This document shows, in pieces, positions 1 through 8,791 of a stretch of DNA of 64,000 nucleotides (position 1 is the stretch's first letter; every line of letters starts with the position of its first letter). The stretch is taken from NCBI GenBank assembly GCA_023101485.1, contig LVZB01000001.1:1323399-1387398 (forward strand), given 5' to 3'. The notes beneath the pieces are model-generated. The model made no database searches, was not told the origin of the DNA, and worked only from the letters and a program-made list of their open reading frames with translations. Origin of the DNA: Pasteurellaceae bacterium Macca (lineage in GTDB: Bacteria; Pseudomonadota; Gammaproteobacteria; Enterobacterales; Pasteurellaceae). A program made the position numbers and the translations under genes.

Positions 1-224
1 AAGATCTGAAAACGAGGGTCATCAATGGTATTCGCTTCGGCAATAGCACGGGGGTCACGGTCTGTAGCGATTAACCGCCCTTGCTCGCCAAGCTGGGATA
101 AAATCAAACGGGAATGTCCGCCACGCCCAAAAGTGCCATCAATGTAAATTCCATTTGGCTTAATCGCCAACGCATCAACTGCTTCATGCAATAGCACAGT
201 AATGTGTTTTGGGGTGTCGTTCAT
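1..224 (-). CDS. rsmH: 16S rRNA (cytosine1402-N4)-methyltransferase RsmH, N-terminal part
   Basis: Only the first ~74 codons lie in the window; the gene runs off the left edge. The product begins [19 protein letters not shown] and contains GTFGRGGHS, the glycine-rich SAM-binding motif of RsmH (MraW), which methylates N4 of C1402 in 16S rRNA using S-adenosylmethionine. The ATG (CAT at 222-224) lies 23 nt after the mraZ stop, the standard mraZ-rsmH arrangement at the head of the dcw cluster, so it is presumably co-transcribed from the promoter upstream of mraZ. Full family members are a little over 300 residues, so roughly three quarters is missing. Confidence 0.95.
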   Translation of the reverse strand, partial: MNDTPKHITVLLHEAVDALAIKPNGIYIDGTFGRGGHSRLILSQLGEQGRLIATDRDPRAIAEANTIDDPRFQI

Positions 225-247
225 CTTACTTTTTACTTTCCGTTATA

Positions 248-703
248 CTATAAAGAGAGGTTTTTTAAGGCATCACAGTGATACATTTCAGCGGAACTGC
301 CGAGGGCTAAATCCTCTTGAATCTGCGATTGCCACTGTTTATCTTGCCAAATTTCAAATTTATTGAGTTGCCCAACAAGCATAATGTGCTGTTCGAGCTG
401 GGCGTGCTGACGCAATGCGGGGCTTAATAAAATTCGCCCTGCGGAATCCATTTCACATTCCGTGGCAAAGCCTTGCATCACACGCTGAATACGCCGTTGC
501 ATGGGGTCAAAATTCGATAAAGAGAGTAATTTCTGCTCCACGATTTCCCATTCTTTTAAAGGATAGAGTAATAAACAAGGCTGGCGAATATCCACCGTGC
601 AAATCAACTGCCCTTGCTGTTCCAATAAGGGCGCACGGTAGCGTGTGGGAATCCCAAGACGCCCTTTGCTATCAAGGCTGATTAAGGTTGCACCACGAAA
701 CAT
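248..703 (-). CDS. mraZ: Transcriptional regulator MraZ
   Basis: This 151-residue protein has the usual MraZ length and two AbrB-like swapped-hairpin halves. The first starts [23 protein letters not shown] and the second contains [22 protein letters not shown]. MraZ is a ring-forming DNA-binding protein that represses its own dcw operon. It is the first gene of the cluster here, followed by rsmH, and candidate MraZ boxes lie about 90 nt upstream (791-816). The start codon is preceded by a purine-rich GGAAGAGAAGGG stretch on the minus strand. Confidence 0.96.
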   Translation of the reverse strand: MFRGATLISLDSKGRLGIPTRYRAPLLEQQGQLICTVDIRQPCLLLYPLKEWEIVEQKLLSLSNFDPMQRRIQRVMQGFATECEMDSAGRILLSPALRQHAQLEQHIMLVGQLNKFEIWQDKQWQSQIQEDLALGSSAEMYHCDALKNLSL

Positions 704-790
704 TCTGCCCTTCTCTTCCTATTTACTCTTGCAAAGATTGCAACGTACCTATAAAAGGGTGAATTTTTGAAGGCGGAATTTTTAAAAAGT

Positions 791-816
791 TCCCACTATT
801 CACCACTTTTTCCCAC
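791..816 (-). promoter_or_regulatory. Candidate MraZ operator (three direct repeats)
   Basis: On the minus strand three GTGGG/GTGGT pentamers lie in direct orientation exactly 10 nt apart (plus-strand CCCAC 792-796, ACCAC 802-806, CCCAC 812-816). MraZ is known to bind TGGGN direct repeats with 5-nt spacers in front of its own gene. The spacing and position upstream of mraZ fit autoregulation, with the middle repeat degenerate. Binding itself is inferred. Confidence 0.65.
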
Positions 817-875
817 TTATTTAATAAAGGCGAAATTCTAGCGGTTTAAGCTAGGCGGAGCAAGGAATTTTCTTA

Positions 876-918
876 ATGAAAATAAACCGCCCGTTCTCAA
901 TACCGAGAGGGGCGGTTT
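876..918 (-). terminator. Rho-independent terminator after fadR
   Basis: AAACCGCCC (884-892) pairs with GGGCGGTTT (910-918), and the minus-strand exit is a short U-rich stretch (ATTTTCATT). It lies just past the fadR stop codon. Confidence 0.7.
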
Positions 919-924
919 AGCGAG

Positions 925-1647
925 CTATTCACCAAAATCAGGGGGGAGATGTTGGAGCATTTCTGTCCAAATCTCCGTGCTAATTCGGCGATGCTTTGCC
1001 ATACATTCGGCGACTTTAACACTATCTTGCTCCTCGCAAGCGGTCTTTAATTCGCGATAAAATGTCAACGTGAGCTGACGGGAATCGGCGTGATGAAAAA
1101 AGAGCGAGGCAATTTTGAGATAGAGATCTTTAAAGCTGTTTAAAATTAAACCATAAACAGGCTTGTTCGCCACAAAGGTAAAACGACGGTAGAGGGAATA
1201 GTCAAATTCTGCATAAGCTTCGGCACTATCGGCTAAAGTGGCTAAATCATCAAAAAGCGTAAGGGATTGCTTGGCATCAAGGCGAATCGCCTCAGGAATA
1301 TAATATTCCCCCATGCGAGTACGTAAAGAAACCACATTGCCAATAATTAAAGGGGTGATCGTTGGGTCAAGTTTAATCAAGGTGCTAATAATATTTGGCC
1401 CTGCACTTTCCCATACATTATTTACCTTCGTGGCTTTGCCGTGTTGAATCGTCAGCCAACCATCCCGCGCAAGGCGTTGTAGCACTTCACGCAACGTGGT
1501 CCGCGTCACGCCAATAATATCGGCTAACTCTCGCTCCGCCGGTAATTCACTGCCTGCAGGGAAGCGATGATTCCAAATACTTTTTACAATAAATTCTTCG
1601 GCAAGTGCCGCGGGGCTTTGGGCTTTTAAAAGGTCTGTCTGTTCCAT
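925..1647 (-). CDS. fadR: Fatty acid metabolism regulator FadR
   Basis: This 240-residue GntR-family regulator matches FadR in length. Residues ~10-75 form the winged helix-turn-helix (FPAGSELPAERELADIIGVTRTTLREVLQRL, quoted in parts: SELPAERELADIIG then TRTTLREVLQRLARDGW). The remainder is the all-helical acyl-CoA-binding domain typical of FadR. In gamma-proteobacteria FadR represses beta-oxidation genes and activates unsaturated fatty acid synthesis until long-chain acyl-CoA releases it from DNA. It is divergent from nhaB, the same neighbourhood as in E. coli and H. influenzae. A terminator follows. Confidence 0.95.
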   Translation of the reverse strand: MEQTDLLKAQSPAALAEEFIVKSIWNHRFPAGSELPAERELADIIGVTRTTLREVLQRLARDGWLTIQHGKATKVNNVWESAGPNIISTLIKLDPTITPLIIGNVVSLRTRMGEYYIPEAIRLDAKQSLTLFDDLATLADSAEAYAEFDYSLYRRFTFVANKPVYGLILNSFKDLYLKIASLFFHHADSRQLTLTFYRELKTACEEQDSVKVAECMAKHRRISTEIWTEMLQHLPPDFGE

Positions 1648-1803
1648 TTGAATTCCAATAATGAGTGAAGTACAACTCCATAAAATTTGAAAAAATGTGA
1701 TATAGTTATCAGATTTTAATCATTTTGACCAATTTCTATTATCGTTTTTGCCAAACTAGATTACAATCGACTTAAGGCTAACACACTTTGACAGAGTTTT
1801 TCT

Positions 1804-3354
1804 ATGAATAATCTTGATGCAATGCTAAAAAACTTTCTCGGACATACACCTAATTGGTACAAAATCTGTATTTTAGCTTTCCTTATTATTAATCCTTTAA
1901 TCTATTTTTTTATTAGCCCATTTATTGCTGGTTGGGTACTTGTCGCTGAATTCATCTTTACCCTTGCTATGGCATTAAAATGCTATCCATTACAACCTGG
2001 GGGCTTATTGGCTATTGAAGCCATTGCTATTGGTATGACCTCTGCAGAACATGTAAAGCATGAAATCATGGCTAATTTTGAAGTCGTGCTATTACTGATG
2101 TTTATGGTGGCAGGTATTTACTTTATGAAACAATTACTCCTCTATGTTTTTACCAAGCTCCTTTTAACCATCCATTCTAAAAAAATCCTCTCCCTCTCCT
2201 TCTGCTTAAGTGCCGCATTTCTCTCCGCATTTTTAGATGCCTTAACAGTCATTGCCGTTATTATTAGCGTTGGTATGGGATTTTATAGTGTTTATCATAA
2301 GGTTGCCTCAGGAGAAGCCTTCAATCATGGAGGACATCAACATGATGATGTTAATGATGAGTCGATTATTGCCAATAAACAAGTATTAGAACAATTTCGT
2401 AGTTTTCTACGGAGCTTACTCATGCACGCAGGGGTAGGAAGCGCCTTAGGTGGAGTGATGACGATTGTGGGTGAACCACAAAATCTAATCATTGCAGCAC
2501 AAGCTGGTTGGAATTTTGGCGAGTTTTTCTTGCGCATGGCTCCAGTGAGTATTACCGTGCTCCTTTGTGGCATAGCAACCTGCTATCTCCTTGAAAAATA
2601 TCGCCTTTTTGGTTATGGAGAACGCTTGCCTCGTAAAGTTTGGATCGTTCTTGCACACTATAACTTACGCAAAGAACGCGAGATGACAAAACAAGATCGC
2701 ATAAAATTAATCGTGCAAGCTATTATCGGCATTTGGTTAATTATTGGCTTGGCGTTTCACCTTGCGGATGTTGGGCTTATTGGTTTAAGTGTCATTATAC
2801 TTTGCACAGCATTTTGTGGTATTACCGAAGAGCATGCTATTGGTAAAGCATTCCAAGAATCGTTACCTTTTACCGCATTACTCGTTGTATTTTTCTCCAT
2901 TGTGGCTGTTATTGTTGATTTAAAACTGTTTGATCCTATTATTCAGTTCGTTTTATCCGCAGAAGAAAATTCTCAATTAGCCTTGTTTTATATTTTTAAT
3001 GGCTTATTGTCGAGTATTTCGGATAATGTTTTCGTTGGTACGGTTTATATAAATGAAGCGAAGAATGCACTGACTTCTGGCGCCCTTAGCCGAGAGCAAT
3101 TTGATCTAATCGCGGTGGCGATTAATATTGGAACAAACTTGCCTTCTGTTGCAACCCCGAACGGACAAGCTGCATTTTTATTCTTACTGACCTCCTCTCT
3201 CGCACCATTGATTCGATTATCCTATGGACGAATGGTTTATATGGCATTACCATATACTGCTGTATTATCTGTAGTCGGTTTTCTTTCAATGGAATTTTTA
3301 TTACCATTTTGCACCAAATTAATCGCAAATTGGGGTTGGATCGTTACTCAATAA
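1804..3354 (+). CDS. nhaB: Na+/H+ antiporter NhaB
   Basis: This 516-residue, very hydrophobic inner-membrane protein has about a dozen predicted helices and matches NhaB in length. Segments such as [41 protein letters not shown] and [18 protein letters not shown] are recognisable NhaB/ArsB-type transporter motifs. It exchanges cytoplasmic Na+ for external H+. It diverges from fadR and is followed after 15 nt by dsbB, with which it probably forms an operon. No strong Shine-Dalgarno sequence is seen before the ATG. Confidence 0.95.
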   Translation: MNNLDAMLKNFLGHTPNWYKICILAFLIINPLIYFFISPFIAGWVLVAEFIFTLAMALKCYPLQPGGLLAIEAIAIGMTSAEHVKHEIMANFEVVLLLMFMVAGIYFMKQLLLYVFTKLLLTIHSKKILSLSFCLSAAFLSAFLDALTVIAVIISVGMGFYSVYHKVASGEAFNHGGHQHDDVNDESIIANKQVLEQFRSFLRSLLMHAGVGSALGGVMTIVGEPQNLIIAAQAGWNFGEFFLRMAPVSITVLLCGIATCYLLEKYRLFGYGERLPRKVWIVLAHYNLRKEREMTKQDRIKLIVQAIIGIWLIIGLAFHLADVGLIGLSVIILCTAFCGITEEHAIGKAFQESLPFTALLVVFFSIVAVIVDLKLFDPIIQFVLSAEENSQLALFYIFNGLLSSISDNVFVGTVYINEAKNALTSGALSREQFDLIAVAINIGTNLPSVATPNGQAAFLFLLTSSLAPLIRLSYGRMVYMALPYTAVLSVVGFLSMEFLLPFCTKLIANWGWIVTQ

Positions 3355-3369
3355 TCACTAGGATAGTGT

Positions 3370-3909
3370 ATGCTCAATTACTTAAAGGAACTTTCTCTCA
3401 AACGCAGTGCTTGGCTGTTATTAGCCACCAGTTGTCTCGCCTTAGAAGGAACAGCGCTTTACTTTCAACATGGCATGGGGCTTTCTCCTTGCGTCATGTG
3501 TATCTATGAACGCTTAGCATTATTGACAATTTTGGTAGCTGGTCTTATCGGCGCTTTAGCACCAAAAATCGCTCTTTTGCGTTGGTTTGCTTTAAGTTTT
3601 GGGCTTATAGGGGCTTTCAAAGGACTAAAACTTGCACTCACTCATACCGACTACCAACTCCACCCTGCCCCTTGGAACCAATGTTCTCCCTTTGTTGAAT
3701 TTCCCGAAACACTTCCCCTGAATAAATGGTTTCCTAATTTATTTGAAGCCACGAGTGTCGATTGTGCGGAAATTACTTGGCGTTTTTTTGATCTCACTAT
3801 GCCACAATGGCTCACCGCAATTTTCGCTTTTTATGCTATTTTGATTATCTTAATTAGTGTGAGTCAATTTAAACGCACGCAACTAAAAAGCCGGGGGATT
3901 TTCCGCTAA
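3370..3909 (+). CDS. dsbB: Disulfide bond formation protein DsbB
   Basis: This 179-residue four-helix inner-membrane protein reoxidises DsbA and passes electrons to quinones. The two essential periplasmic cysteine pairs are visible: C41-V-M-C44 in the first loop, and C105 with C132 in the second loop. The ATG follows an AGGA ribosome-binding site and lies 15 nt downstream of nhaB, as in related genomes. An uptake-signal core overlaps the region just after the stop. Confidence 0.96.
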   Translation: MLNYLKELSLKRSAWLLLATSCLALEGTALYFQHGMGLSPCVMCIYERLALLTILVAGLIGALAPKIALLRWFALSFGLIGAFKGLKLALTHTDYQLHPAPWNQCSPFVEFPETLPLNKWFPNLFEATSVDCAEITWRFFDLTMPQWLTAIFAFYAILIILISVSQFKRTQLKSRGIFR

Positions 3910-3957
3910 ACAAGCGGTCTAATTTTAGTCAAATTTTGTCACGATATGGAGGTAAAT

Positions 3958-4125
3958 ATGAGCCAACAGCAAAAATCTTTCTTTAAAAAATTATGGGAAA
4001 AATATGATGCCCTGTGCAAAGATCTCGGCGTTCAGCAAGGTGCTTGCCGTGGTTGTGTGCCGGTGGTGAAATTTGATCCCGAATCCCAATCCAAAGAAAA
4101 ATCCACAGAAAAATCCTCCACATAA
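3958..4125 (+). CDS. Short conserved-type cysteine protein (55 aa), function unknown
   Basis: This short ORF begins at ATG 3958 after an excellent ribosome-binding site (TGGAGGT). It encodes MSQQQKSFFKKLWEKYDALC and continues through KDLGVQQGACRGCVPVVKFD to a charged, low-complexity Ser/Lys/Glu tail. It has three cysteines, two in a C-R-G-C motif. From memory it resembles the small DUF5363-type proteins annotated after dsbB in Pasteurellaceae, but this was not checked. It lies 48 nt after dsbB and before a strong terminator, so it is probably the last gene of nhaB-dsbB. The CxxC hints at redox or metal binding, which is inference. Confidence 0.75.
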   Translation: MSQQQKSFFKKLWEKYDALCKDLGVQQGACRGCVPVVKFDPESQSKEKSTEKSST

Positions 4126-4130
4126 AAAAT

Positions 4131-4160
4131 AGGTAACGGTTCTCCACCGTTACCTTTTTT
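4131..4160 (+). terminator. Rho-independent terminator of nhaB-dsbB-55aa gene
   Basis: AGGTAACGGT (4131-4140) and ACCGTTACCT (4146-4155) form a perfect 10-bp stem with a 5-nt loop, followed by a T run to 4160. Confidence 0.93.
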
Positions 4161-4184
4161 ATTACCTCATCAAGGAATATAAAG

Positions 4185-6161
4185 ATGCAATATACCAATA
4201 CACAAAGCTACTTTTATGACGGTTTTAACGGCGCTTTTCACACTCATAACGAAGTGGCGAAATTACTCGGACAACCGACTCATCATCGCAATCTTCCCCC
4301 TGTGAAAGTCGTTCAACAGCACTCCCCAGTTATCGTACCAAGCCACTACTATGAAGGGCATTGGACACTTACCCTCGAAGACGGTCGCCAACACCACGGC
4401 TATTTTGATCACTACCATATTCATTTGCCCGCAGGGTTGCCCTTAGGCTATCACGAACTTGCCGCCGCAGAAACGACTTGCCGTATCATTATCGCCCCCG
4501 CCAAAGCCTACCAACCCCAAGCCCTTAAACAGCATAAAAAATTGTGGGGAGCAAGCGTGCAACTTTATACTCTACGTTCTGAACAAAACTGGGGCATCGG
4601 CGATTTTAGTGATCTCCAACAATTTCTGACCCATTTAGCCGAAAACGGGGGCGATTTTGTCGGCTTAAACCCTATTCACGCCCTTTTCCCTGCAAATGCA
4701 GACAATGCCAGCCCATACAGCCCCTCCTCCCGTCTTTGGCAAAATATCATCTATATTGATGTGAATGCCGTTGAAGCATTTCAACAGAGTGAGCAGGCTC
4801 AACAGTGGTTTCATCACGCAGAAACCCAAGCGACCTTAGCCCGCTTGCGTGCAGCCGATGAAGTGGATTATTCCGCCGTGATGGCACTCAAATTACAAGG
4901 GTTACGTTTAGCCTACGCACAATTTAAACAACAAGATCAGCATGATTTTGAGCAATTTATGGCAGAAAAAGGGGAATCCCTTGTCATACAAGGCACGTTT
5001 GATGCCCTCCACCAATACCTTAAAGAGCAATTTCCGGAGCAATGGGGGTGGGATTTCTGGGCAACGGAATATCAAGATTATCACAATGATGCTGTCCGCA
5101 CCTTCCAAGCGAAAAATGCCGACTTAATTCGCTTTTTTATGTGGTTACAATTTATCGCCGAACAACAGCTCACCGCTTGCTATCAACTCACGGAAAAATT
5201 AGACATGCCGATTGGTTTTTATCGGGATTTAGCCGTCGGCGTAGCCAATAACGGGGCAGAAACTTGGGCGGATAAAAGCCTCTATGTGTTAGGGGCAACC
5301 ATTGGCGCGCCAGCAGATATGCTTGCACCACAGGGGCAAAACTGGGGGCTTTCACCGATGCACCCCGGGGAATTACAACAACGCGCTTATGCCCCTTTTA
5401 TCGATCTACTGCGCGCCAATATGAAACATTGTGGCGCACTTCGCATTGACCACGTTCTCGGTTTAGCGCGCCTATGGTGGGTGCTTAACGGCGGAGTAGC
5501 GACCGAAGGGGTTTATATTCGCTATCCTTTTGATGATCTACTCAATATTTTAGCCTTAGAAAGCCAACGCCATCGCTGTCTTGTGGTTGCCGAAGCCCTT
5601 GGTACTGTACCAGACGGTATGCTAGAAGCCTTAGAGAGTCGAGGTATTCTCCCTTACAACGTTTTCTATTTTGAATTTGAAGGGGAAGAGAGTAAGCCAC
5701 TGCTTAATTATACTTATGAATCCATGACGACATTAAGCACCCACGATCTCCCCACCATCAAAGGCTATTGGCTTGACCATGATTTTCGGCTCGGCGAAAA
5801 ATACGCCATTTATCCAAGTGAGGAAGTGCTCCGCCATTTAAAAGCACAACGGATCGCACACAAATCAGCCTTTAACCGTGCCCTTCAAGCAGAAAAATAC
5901 CCAACTTGCGATACCGCCAAGAATTTCAACGCCGAATTTAACGCACAACTGCAAACTTTCGTTGCCGGCACACACAGTGCCTTATATGCCACACAGCCGG
6001 AAGATTGGTTGAATATGTTAGATCCCGTGAACATCCCCGGCACAAGTGGCGAATACCCGAACTGGCGGCGCAAACTCAGCCATACGATTGAGGAGATCTT
6101 TCAACAGAATACAGTGAAAACCTTGTTAGCTTCAATAAAACAAAAAAGGGACACTATTTAA
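4185..6161 (+). CDS. malQ: 4-alpha-glucanotransferase (amylomaltase)
   Basis: This 658-residue GH77 enzyme transfers maltooligosaccharyl units between alpha-1,4-glucans in maltose/maltodextrin and glycogen metabolism. The family motifs are present: nucleophile Asp in LRIDHVLGLARLWW (~residue 420), acid/base Glu in VVAEALGTVPDGM (~467) and the third Asp in STHDLPTIKGYW (~519). The N-terminal ~120 residues form the extra domain of bacterial MalQ proteins. The ATG follows AAGGA. No other maltose or glycogen genes adjoin it here, and it is flanked by its own terminators. Confidence 0.95.
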   Translation: MQYTNTQSYFYDGFNGAFHTHNEVAKLLGQPTHHRNLPPVKVVQQHSPVIVPSHYYEGHWTLTLEDGRQHHGYFDHYHIHLPAGLPLGYHELAAAETTCRIIIAPAKAYQPQALKQHKKLWGASVQLYTLRSEQNWGIGDFSDLQQFLTHLAENGGDFVGLNPIHALFPANADNASPYSPSSRLWQNIIYIDVNAVEAFQQSEQAQQWFHHAETQATLARLRAADEVDYSAVMALKLQGLRLAYAQFKQQDQHDFEQFMAEKGESLVIQGTFDALHQYLKEQFPEQWGWDFWATEYQDYHNDAVRTFQAKNADLIRFFMWLQFIAEQQLTACYQLTEKLDMPIGFYRDLAVGVANNGAETWADKSLYVLGATIGAPADMLAPQGQNWGLSPMHPGELQQRAYAPFIDLLRANMKHCGALRIDHVLGLARLWWVLNGGVATEGVYIRYPFDDLLNILALESQRHRCLVVAEALGTVPDGMLEALESRGILPYNVFYFEFEGEESKPLLNYTYESMTTLSTHDLPTIKGYWLDHDFRLGEKYAIYPSEEVLRHLKAQRIAHKSAFNRALQAEKYPTCDTAKNFNAEFNAQLQTFVAGTHSALYATQPEDWLNMLDPVNIPGTSGEYPNWRRKLSHTIEEIFQQNTVKTLLASIKQKRDTI

Positions 6162-6171
6162 AACTAAAAAT

Positions 6172-6199
6172 CTGCACCTGACATTAAAGGTGCAGTTCT
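6172..6199 (+). terminator. Probable terminator after malQ
   Basis: CTGCACCT (6172-6179) pairs with AGGTGCAG (6188-6195), followed by only TTCTT. The stem is good but the T run is weak. Confidence 0.5.
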
Positions 6200-6200
6200 T

Positions 6201-6233
6201 GTGCAAAATCTTTCCAAAATTCGACCGCTTGTA
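6201..6233 (+). repeat. 33-bp direct repeat, left copy (contains uptake signal)
   Basis: This 33-bp sequence is identical to 7403-7435 in the same orientation. It ends in GACCGCTTGTA, the reverse complement of the Apl-type uptake core, and its AT-rich arm matches the extended uptake-signal pattern. The two copies bracket the AT-rich unknown gene at 6247-7128. Confidence 0.9.
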
Positions 6234-6246
6234 TTTAGGTTGATAT

Positions 6247-7128
6247 TTAAAAATCTTCAGCATATTTCATAAAATCAAAGTCGCTCGGTTCGTTGCCTGA
6301 AAAAACGTGTGCGCCGTATAAATCAATAACATGGGCTGGATCAATTAACCGTTTAATTTCTAATAAATTGGCATTTGGCACGACATACAAATCAGGATTT
6401 TCTTTGGCAATGCTTGCTTTAAAAATTTGAAAACCCGTCGGGCTATAATCCTCATTTTTTCGAGTATCTAATAAACACCGTAATGCCACATAATCATCTT
6501 CATTTTCGGTATATTGCTCATAATTTTTTTGAGTTACCAATATTTTGCCAAATTTTTGACTCACAAAATCAAATAAAGGTAAATGGGATTTTTTCTCGCC
6601 ATTGGGGTATAAAATATGGCTTAATAAAGAAAATGTGCTTGAGGGTAATTGGCTTTTTCTAAAATCCATGACGAGATTCTCCACATGACTCCAATAATTA
6701 GTTACTGAAAACCAAGACTGTGAAATTTGGGAAGGGATCGTTATTTTGGATAAATTATTCATTTCATCACTACCATATGGATTTTGAGAATATCGAATAA
6801 AAAACACATTATCATTAAGCTCAAAGCCTATTCTCGTTATGTCGCTTTGAATACACCTAAACTCTTCCTCTACGTTTTTAATAACATAAAAAAATCTTAT
6901 TTCCATATTTGATAATGTATTATAAATATTTGATTGGTATTTTTTAAATGGCTCAAATAGCCTTTCTTTTAACTCATCAAATCCATAAATTATTTTTTTA
7001 AAATTTATTCCATCTAATTGTTTTGAATAATCGCTATGCCAATGCACCTGATTAATATCAACCTCATCAAACTTATAATATATTTTATCTATTTCTTTTA
7101 AAAGACTATTCAATGTTAAATAACTCAT
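6247..7128 (-). CDS. Unrecognised protein (293 aa), possible acquired gene
   Basis: I do not recognise this protein. It is soluble, with no signal peptide or membrane helix, and rich in Asn, Lys, Tyr, Phe and Asp. It begins MSYLTLNSLLKEIDKIYYKF and ends in an acidic tail (EPSDFDFMKYAEDF). No catalytic motif stands out. Codon use is visibly more AT-rich than in malQ and recR on either side. It is alone between convergent malQ and recR, and it is bracketed by 33-bp direct repeats. Uses seen for such isolated AT-rich genes include orphan immunity or defence proteins, but nothing here proves a role. Confidence 0.75.
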   Translation of the reverse strand: MSYLTLNSLLKEIDKIYYKFDEVDINQVHWHSDYSKQLDGINFKKIIYGFDELKERLFEPFKKYQSNIYNTLSNMEIRFFYVIKNVEEEFRCIQSDITRIGFELNDNVFFIRYSQNPYGSDEMNNLSKITIPSQISQSWFSVTNYWSHVENLVMDFRKSQLPSSTFSLLSHILYPNGEKKSHLPLFDFVSQKFGKILVTQKNYEQYTENEDDYVALRCLLDTRKNEDYSPTGFQIFKASIAKENPDLYVVPNANLLEIKRLIDPAHVIDLYGAHVFSGNEPSDFDFMKYAEDF

Positions 7129-7448
7129 TTCAATTCCTTATTGGTAAATGTTTATAAAAAAGCTTATTTCCCCATTAAATATACACCGCATTTGAAAAAA
7201 TAGGGAAGATTTTTGCAGGAAATACGGTGCGGTAAAAATCCCCCCTCCCCCTTCGGGGATTCCCCCCGCAAGCAGGGGGAAAGGGAATAGCATTTCGTCA
7301 GTAGCTTTATGATTTCTCTCTCTTCTTCCTCAAATAACGGAAAAAGGGTCATTTCGATTTCTGCACGGTAAAAATGATTGTTCAATCATTGCAAAGAGAG
7401 CGGTGCAAAATCTTTCCAAAATTCGACCGCTTGTAGTGTGACAATCCC
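7129..7448. other. Gene-poor spacer with GC-rich palindromic element
   Basis: This 320-bp spacer between the unknown gene and recR holds no convincing gene. A 73-codon reading frame at 7164-7385 crosses a low-complexity C/G tract and lacks a ribosome-binding site. At 7240-7290 there are alternating runs of C and G that can fold: CCCCC and GGGGG around GCAAGCA, and CCCC/GGGG around TTC. The right copy of the 33-bp repeat (7403-7435) lies before the recR stop. Confidence 0.6.
7403..7435 (+). repeat. 33-bp direct repeat, right copy (contains uptake signal)
   Basis: Identical over 33 bp to 6201-6233. It ends 13 nt before the recR stop codon and contains an uptake-signal core at 7425-7434. Confidence 0.9.
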
Positions 7449-8054
7449 TTAAAGTTGGAGATCTCGCCGTCCGACAAAAGAGTGGGAGAGGGTTGTGCCA
7501 TCTACGGTTTCTAACTCGCCACCAACGGGAATACCGTGGGCGATTCGGGTCACTTTAATATTATGCACGGCACACATTTCTGCAATGTAGTTTGCGGTAG
7601 CATCGCCTTCAATGGTGGGGTTGGTGGCTAAAATCACTTCGTGGAAAGATTCCGCCTCTAAACGTTGTTGGAGTAGGTCTAAGCCAATTTCACGGGGGCC
7701 AATGCCGTCAAGGGGGGAGAGATGCCCCATTAGGACAAAATAACGCCCTGAAAATTGCCCTGTTTGTTCAATCGCTTGAATATCCCCGGGCATTTCAACA
7801 ATGCAAAGCTGACCGCTCATTTGTCGGCGGTAATTTTGGCAGATATTGCACACCTCTTCCTCGGTAAAGGTGCGACAAGATTGGCAATGTCCGATATGGC
7901 TCATCGCTTCGCTTAATGCTTTGGCAAGATTAACACCACCGCTACGGTTGCGTTGGAGTAAATGGTATGCCATTCGTTGGGCAGATTTAGGGCCGACACC
8001 GGGTAAAACACGGAGGGCTTCCATAAGATTTTCAAGTAAAGGGCTTATTTGCAT
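7449..8054 (-). CDS. recR: Recombination mediator protein RecR
   Basis: This 201-residue protein has all RecR elements in order: N-terminal helix-hairpin-helix ([20 protein letters not shown]), a four-Cys zinc motif ([16 protein letters not shown], residues ~57-72), a Toprim domain (IVEMPGD... and [10 protein letters not shown]) and the C-terminal Walker-B-like region. With RecF and RecO it loads RecA onto SSB-coated gaps. An IS element ends 15 nt before the ATG and the remaining spacer has no Shine-Dalgarno sequence, so its native promoter and leader appear displaced. Confidence 0.96.
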   Translation of the reverse strand: MQISPLLENLMEALRVLPGVGPKSAQRMAYHLLQRNRSGGVNLAKALSEAMSHIGHCQSCRTFTEEEVCNICQNYRRQMSGQLCIVEMPGDIQAIEQTGQFSGRYFVLMGHLSPLDGIGPREIGLDLLQQRLEAESFHEVILATNPTIEGDATANYIAEMCAVHNIKVTRIAHGIPVGGELETVDGTTLSHSFVGRRDLQL

Positions 8055-8069
8055 GGTATAAAAATAAAA

Positions 8070-8788
8070 GGGGCTGTCCTAGATAACTAGACCAAACTCT
8101 CTTTAACTAATTGTTTTAGAAAGGAAATTTGAGACTTTAAGTTACTGTGATTAAAACGCCATTCACATTCTTTCAAATACAGCTCAAAATGAGCTTTGGG
8201 AATACCATTAAATTTGCGTAAATGGCGTTTTGCTTGGTTCCAGAAATTCTCAATTCCGTTAATGTGATTTTGTTTTTCTGCAAAGTGCGTATTATGGTTG
8301 ATACGAAAATGATTAAATTCACTCACATCAAGTACATCATAACTTCGATAGAAATCCGTGTAAACAATGCTATCAGGCTTAACTTGTTCTCGAATTATCG
8401 GTAACAACGTGGCGGATTGCGTGTTCGGTACGGCAACAGTATAAACTTTGCCATTGCGTTTCAACAGCCCGAATACCGCAGTTTTACCCGCTGCACCACG
8501 TCCACGCTTGCCTTTGCGTGTACCACCAAAATAGCTTTCATCGGCTTCTATTTCCCCATCAAACATCTCCAAATGTGGGCTGTTTTGATAGATAAGAAAT
8601 CGCAAGCGATGAAAATAGTAAGCGGCAGTTGTCTTGTTTACATTCACTAGTTCAGCAGCAGTTCTCGCTGTAACTCCTGCAACAAACAGTTCAATAAGTT
8701 TATTTTGTTTGTGCTGACTTAAACGACTTTTTCTCATTTGACTATCTTAACCCAAATCGAGTTTTTAGTCGTTATCTAGGACAGCCCC
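8070..8788 (-). mobile_element. IS1016-like insertion sequence (IS1595 family), copy 1, 719 bp
   Basis: The element is bounded by perfect 18-bp terminal inverted repeats, GGGGCTGTCCTAGATAAC at 8070-8087 and its complement at 8771-8788, with a perfect 8-bp target duplication outside. It carries a single transposase gene on the minus strand. It sits between ybaB and recR, just beyond the ybaB terminator hairpin. A near-identical copy in opposite orientation lies at 39235-39953. Confidence 0.95.
8087..8737 (-). CDS. IS1595/IS1016-type transposase (copy 1)
   Basis: This 216-residue transposase has an N-terminal helix-turn-helix ([20 protein letters not shown]) followed by an ISXO2-like DDE/N nuclease fold. 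Visible landmarks are the [12 protein letters not shown] acid, [12 protein letters not shown] and the [16 protein letters not shown] motif that carries the third catalytic residue in this family. It is intact and fills the element, with its stop touching the inner edge of the left inverted repeat. It differs from the second copy at a few residues only, for example NHNTH against NHSTH and KESLV against KDSLV. Confidence 0.94.
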   Translation of the reverse strand: MRKSRLSQHKQNKLIELFVAGVTARTAAELVNVNKTTAAYYFHRLRFLIYQNSPHLEMFDGEIEADESYFGGTRKGKRGRGAAGKTAVFGLLKRNGKVYTVAVPNTQSATLLPIIREQVKPDSIVYTDFYRSYDVLDVSEFNHFRINHNTHFAEKQNHINGIENFWNQAKRHLRKFNGIPKAHFELYLKECEWRFNHSNLKSQISFLKQLVKESLV

Positions 8789-8791
8789 AAA

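Noticed and set aside
1640..1803. FadR operator in the fadR-nhaB intergenic region
   Set aside because: Only a loose half-site (TGACCA) is seen, not the full dyad.
7164..7385. 73-codon reading frame between the unknown gene and recR
   Set aside because: It crosses the GC-rich palindromic tract, has no ribosome-binding site and resembles no protein.
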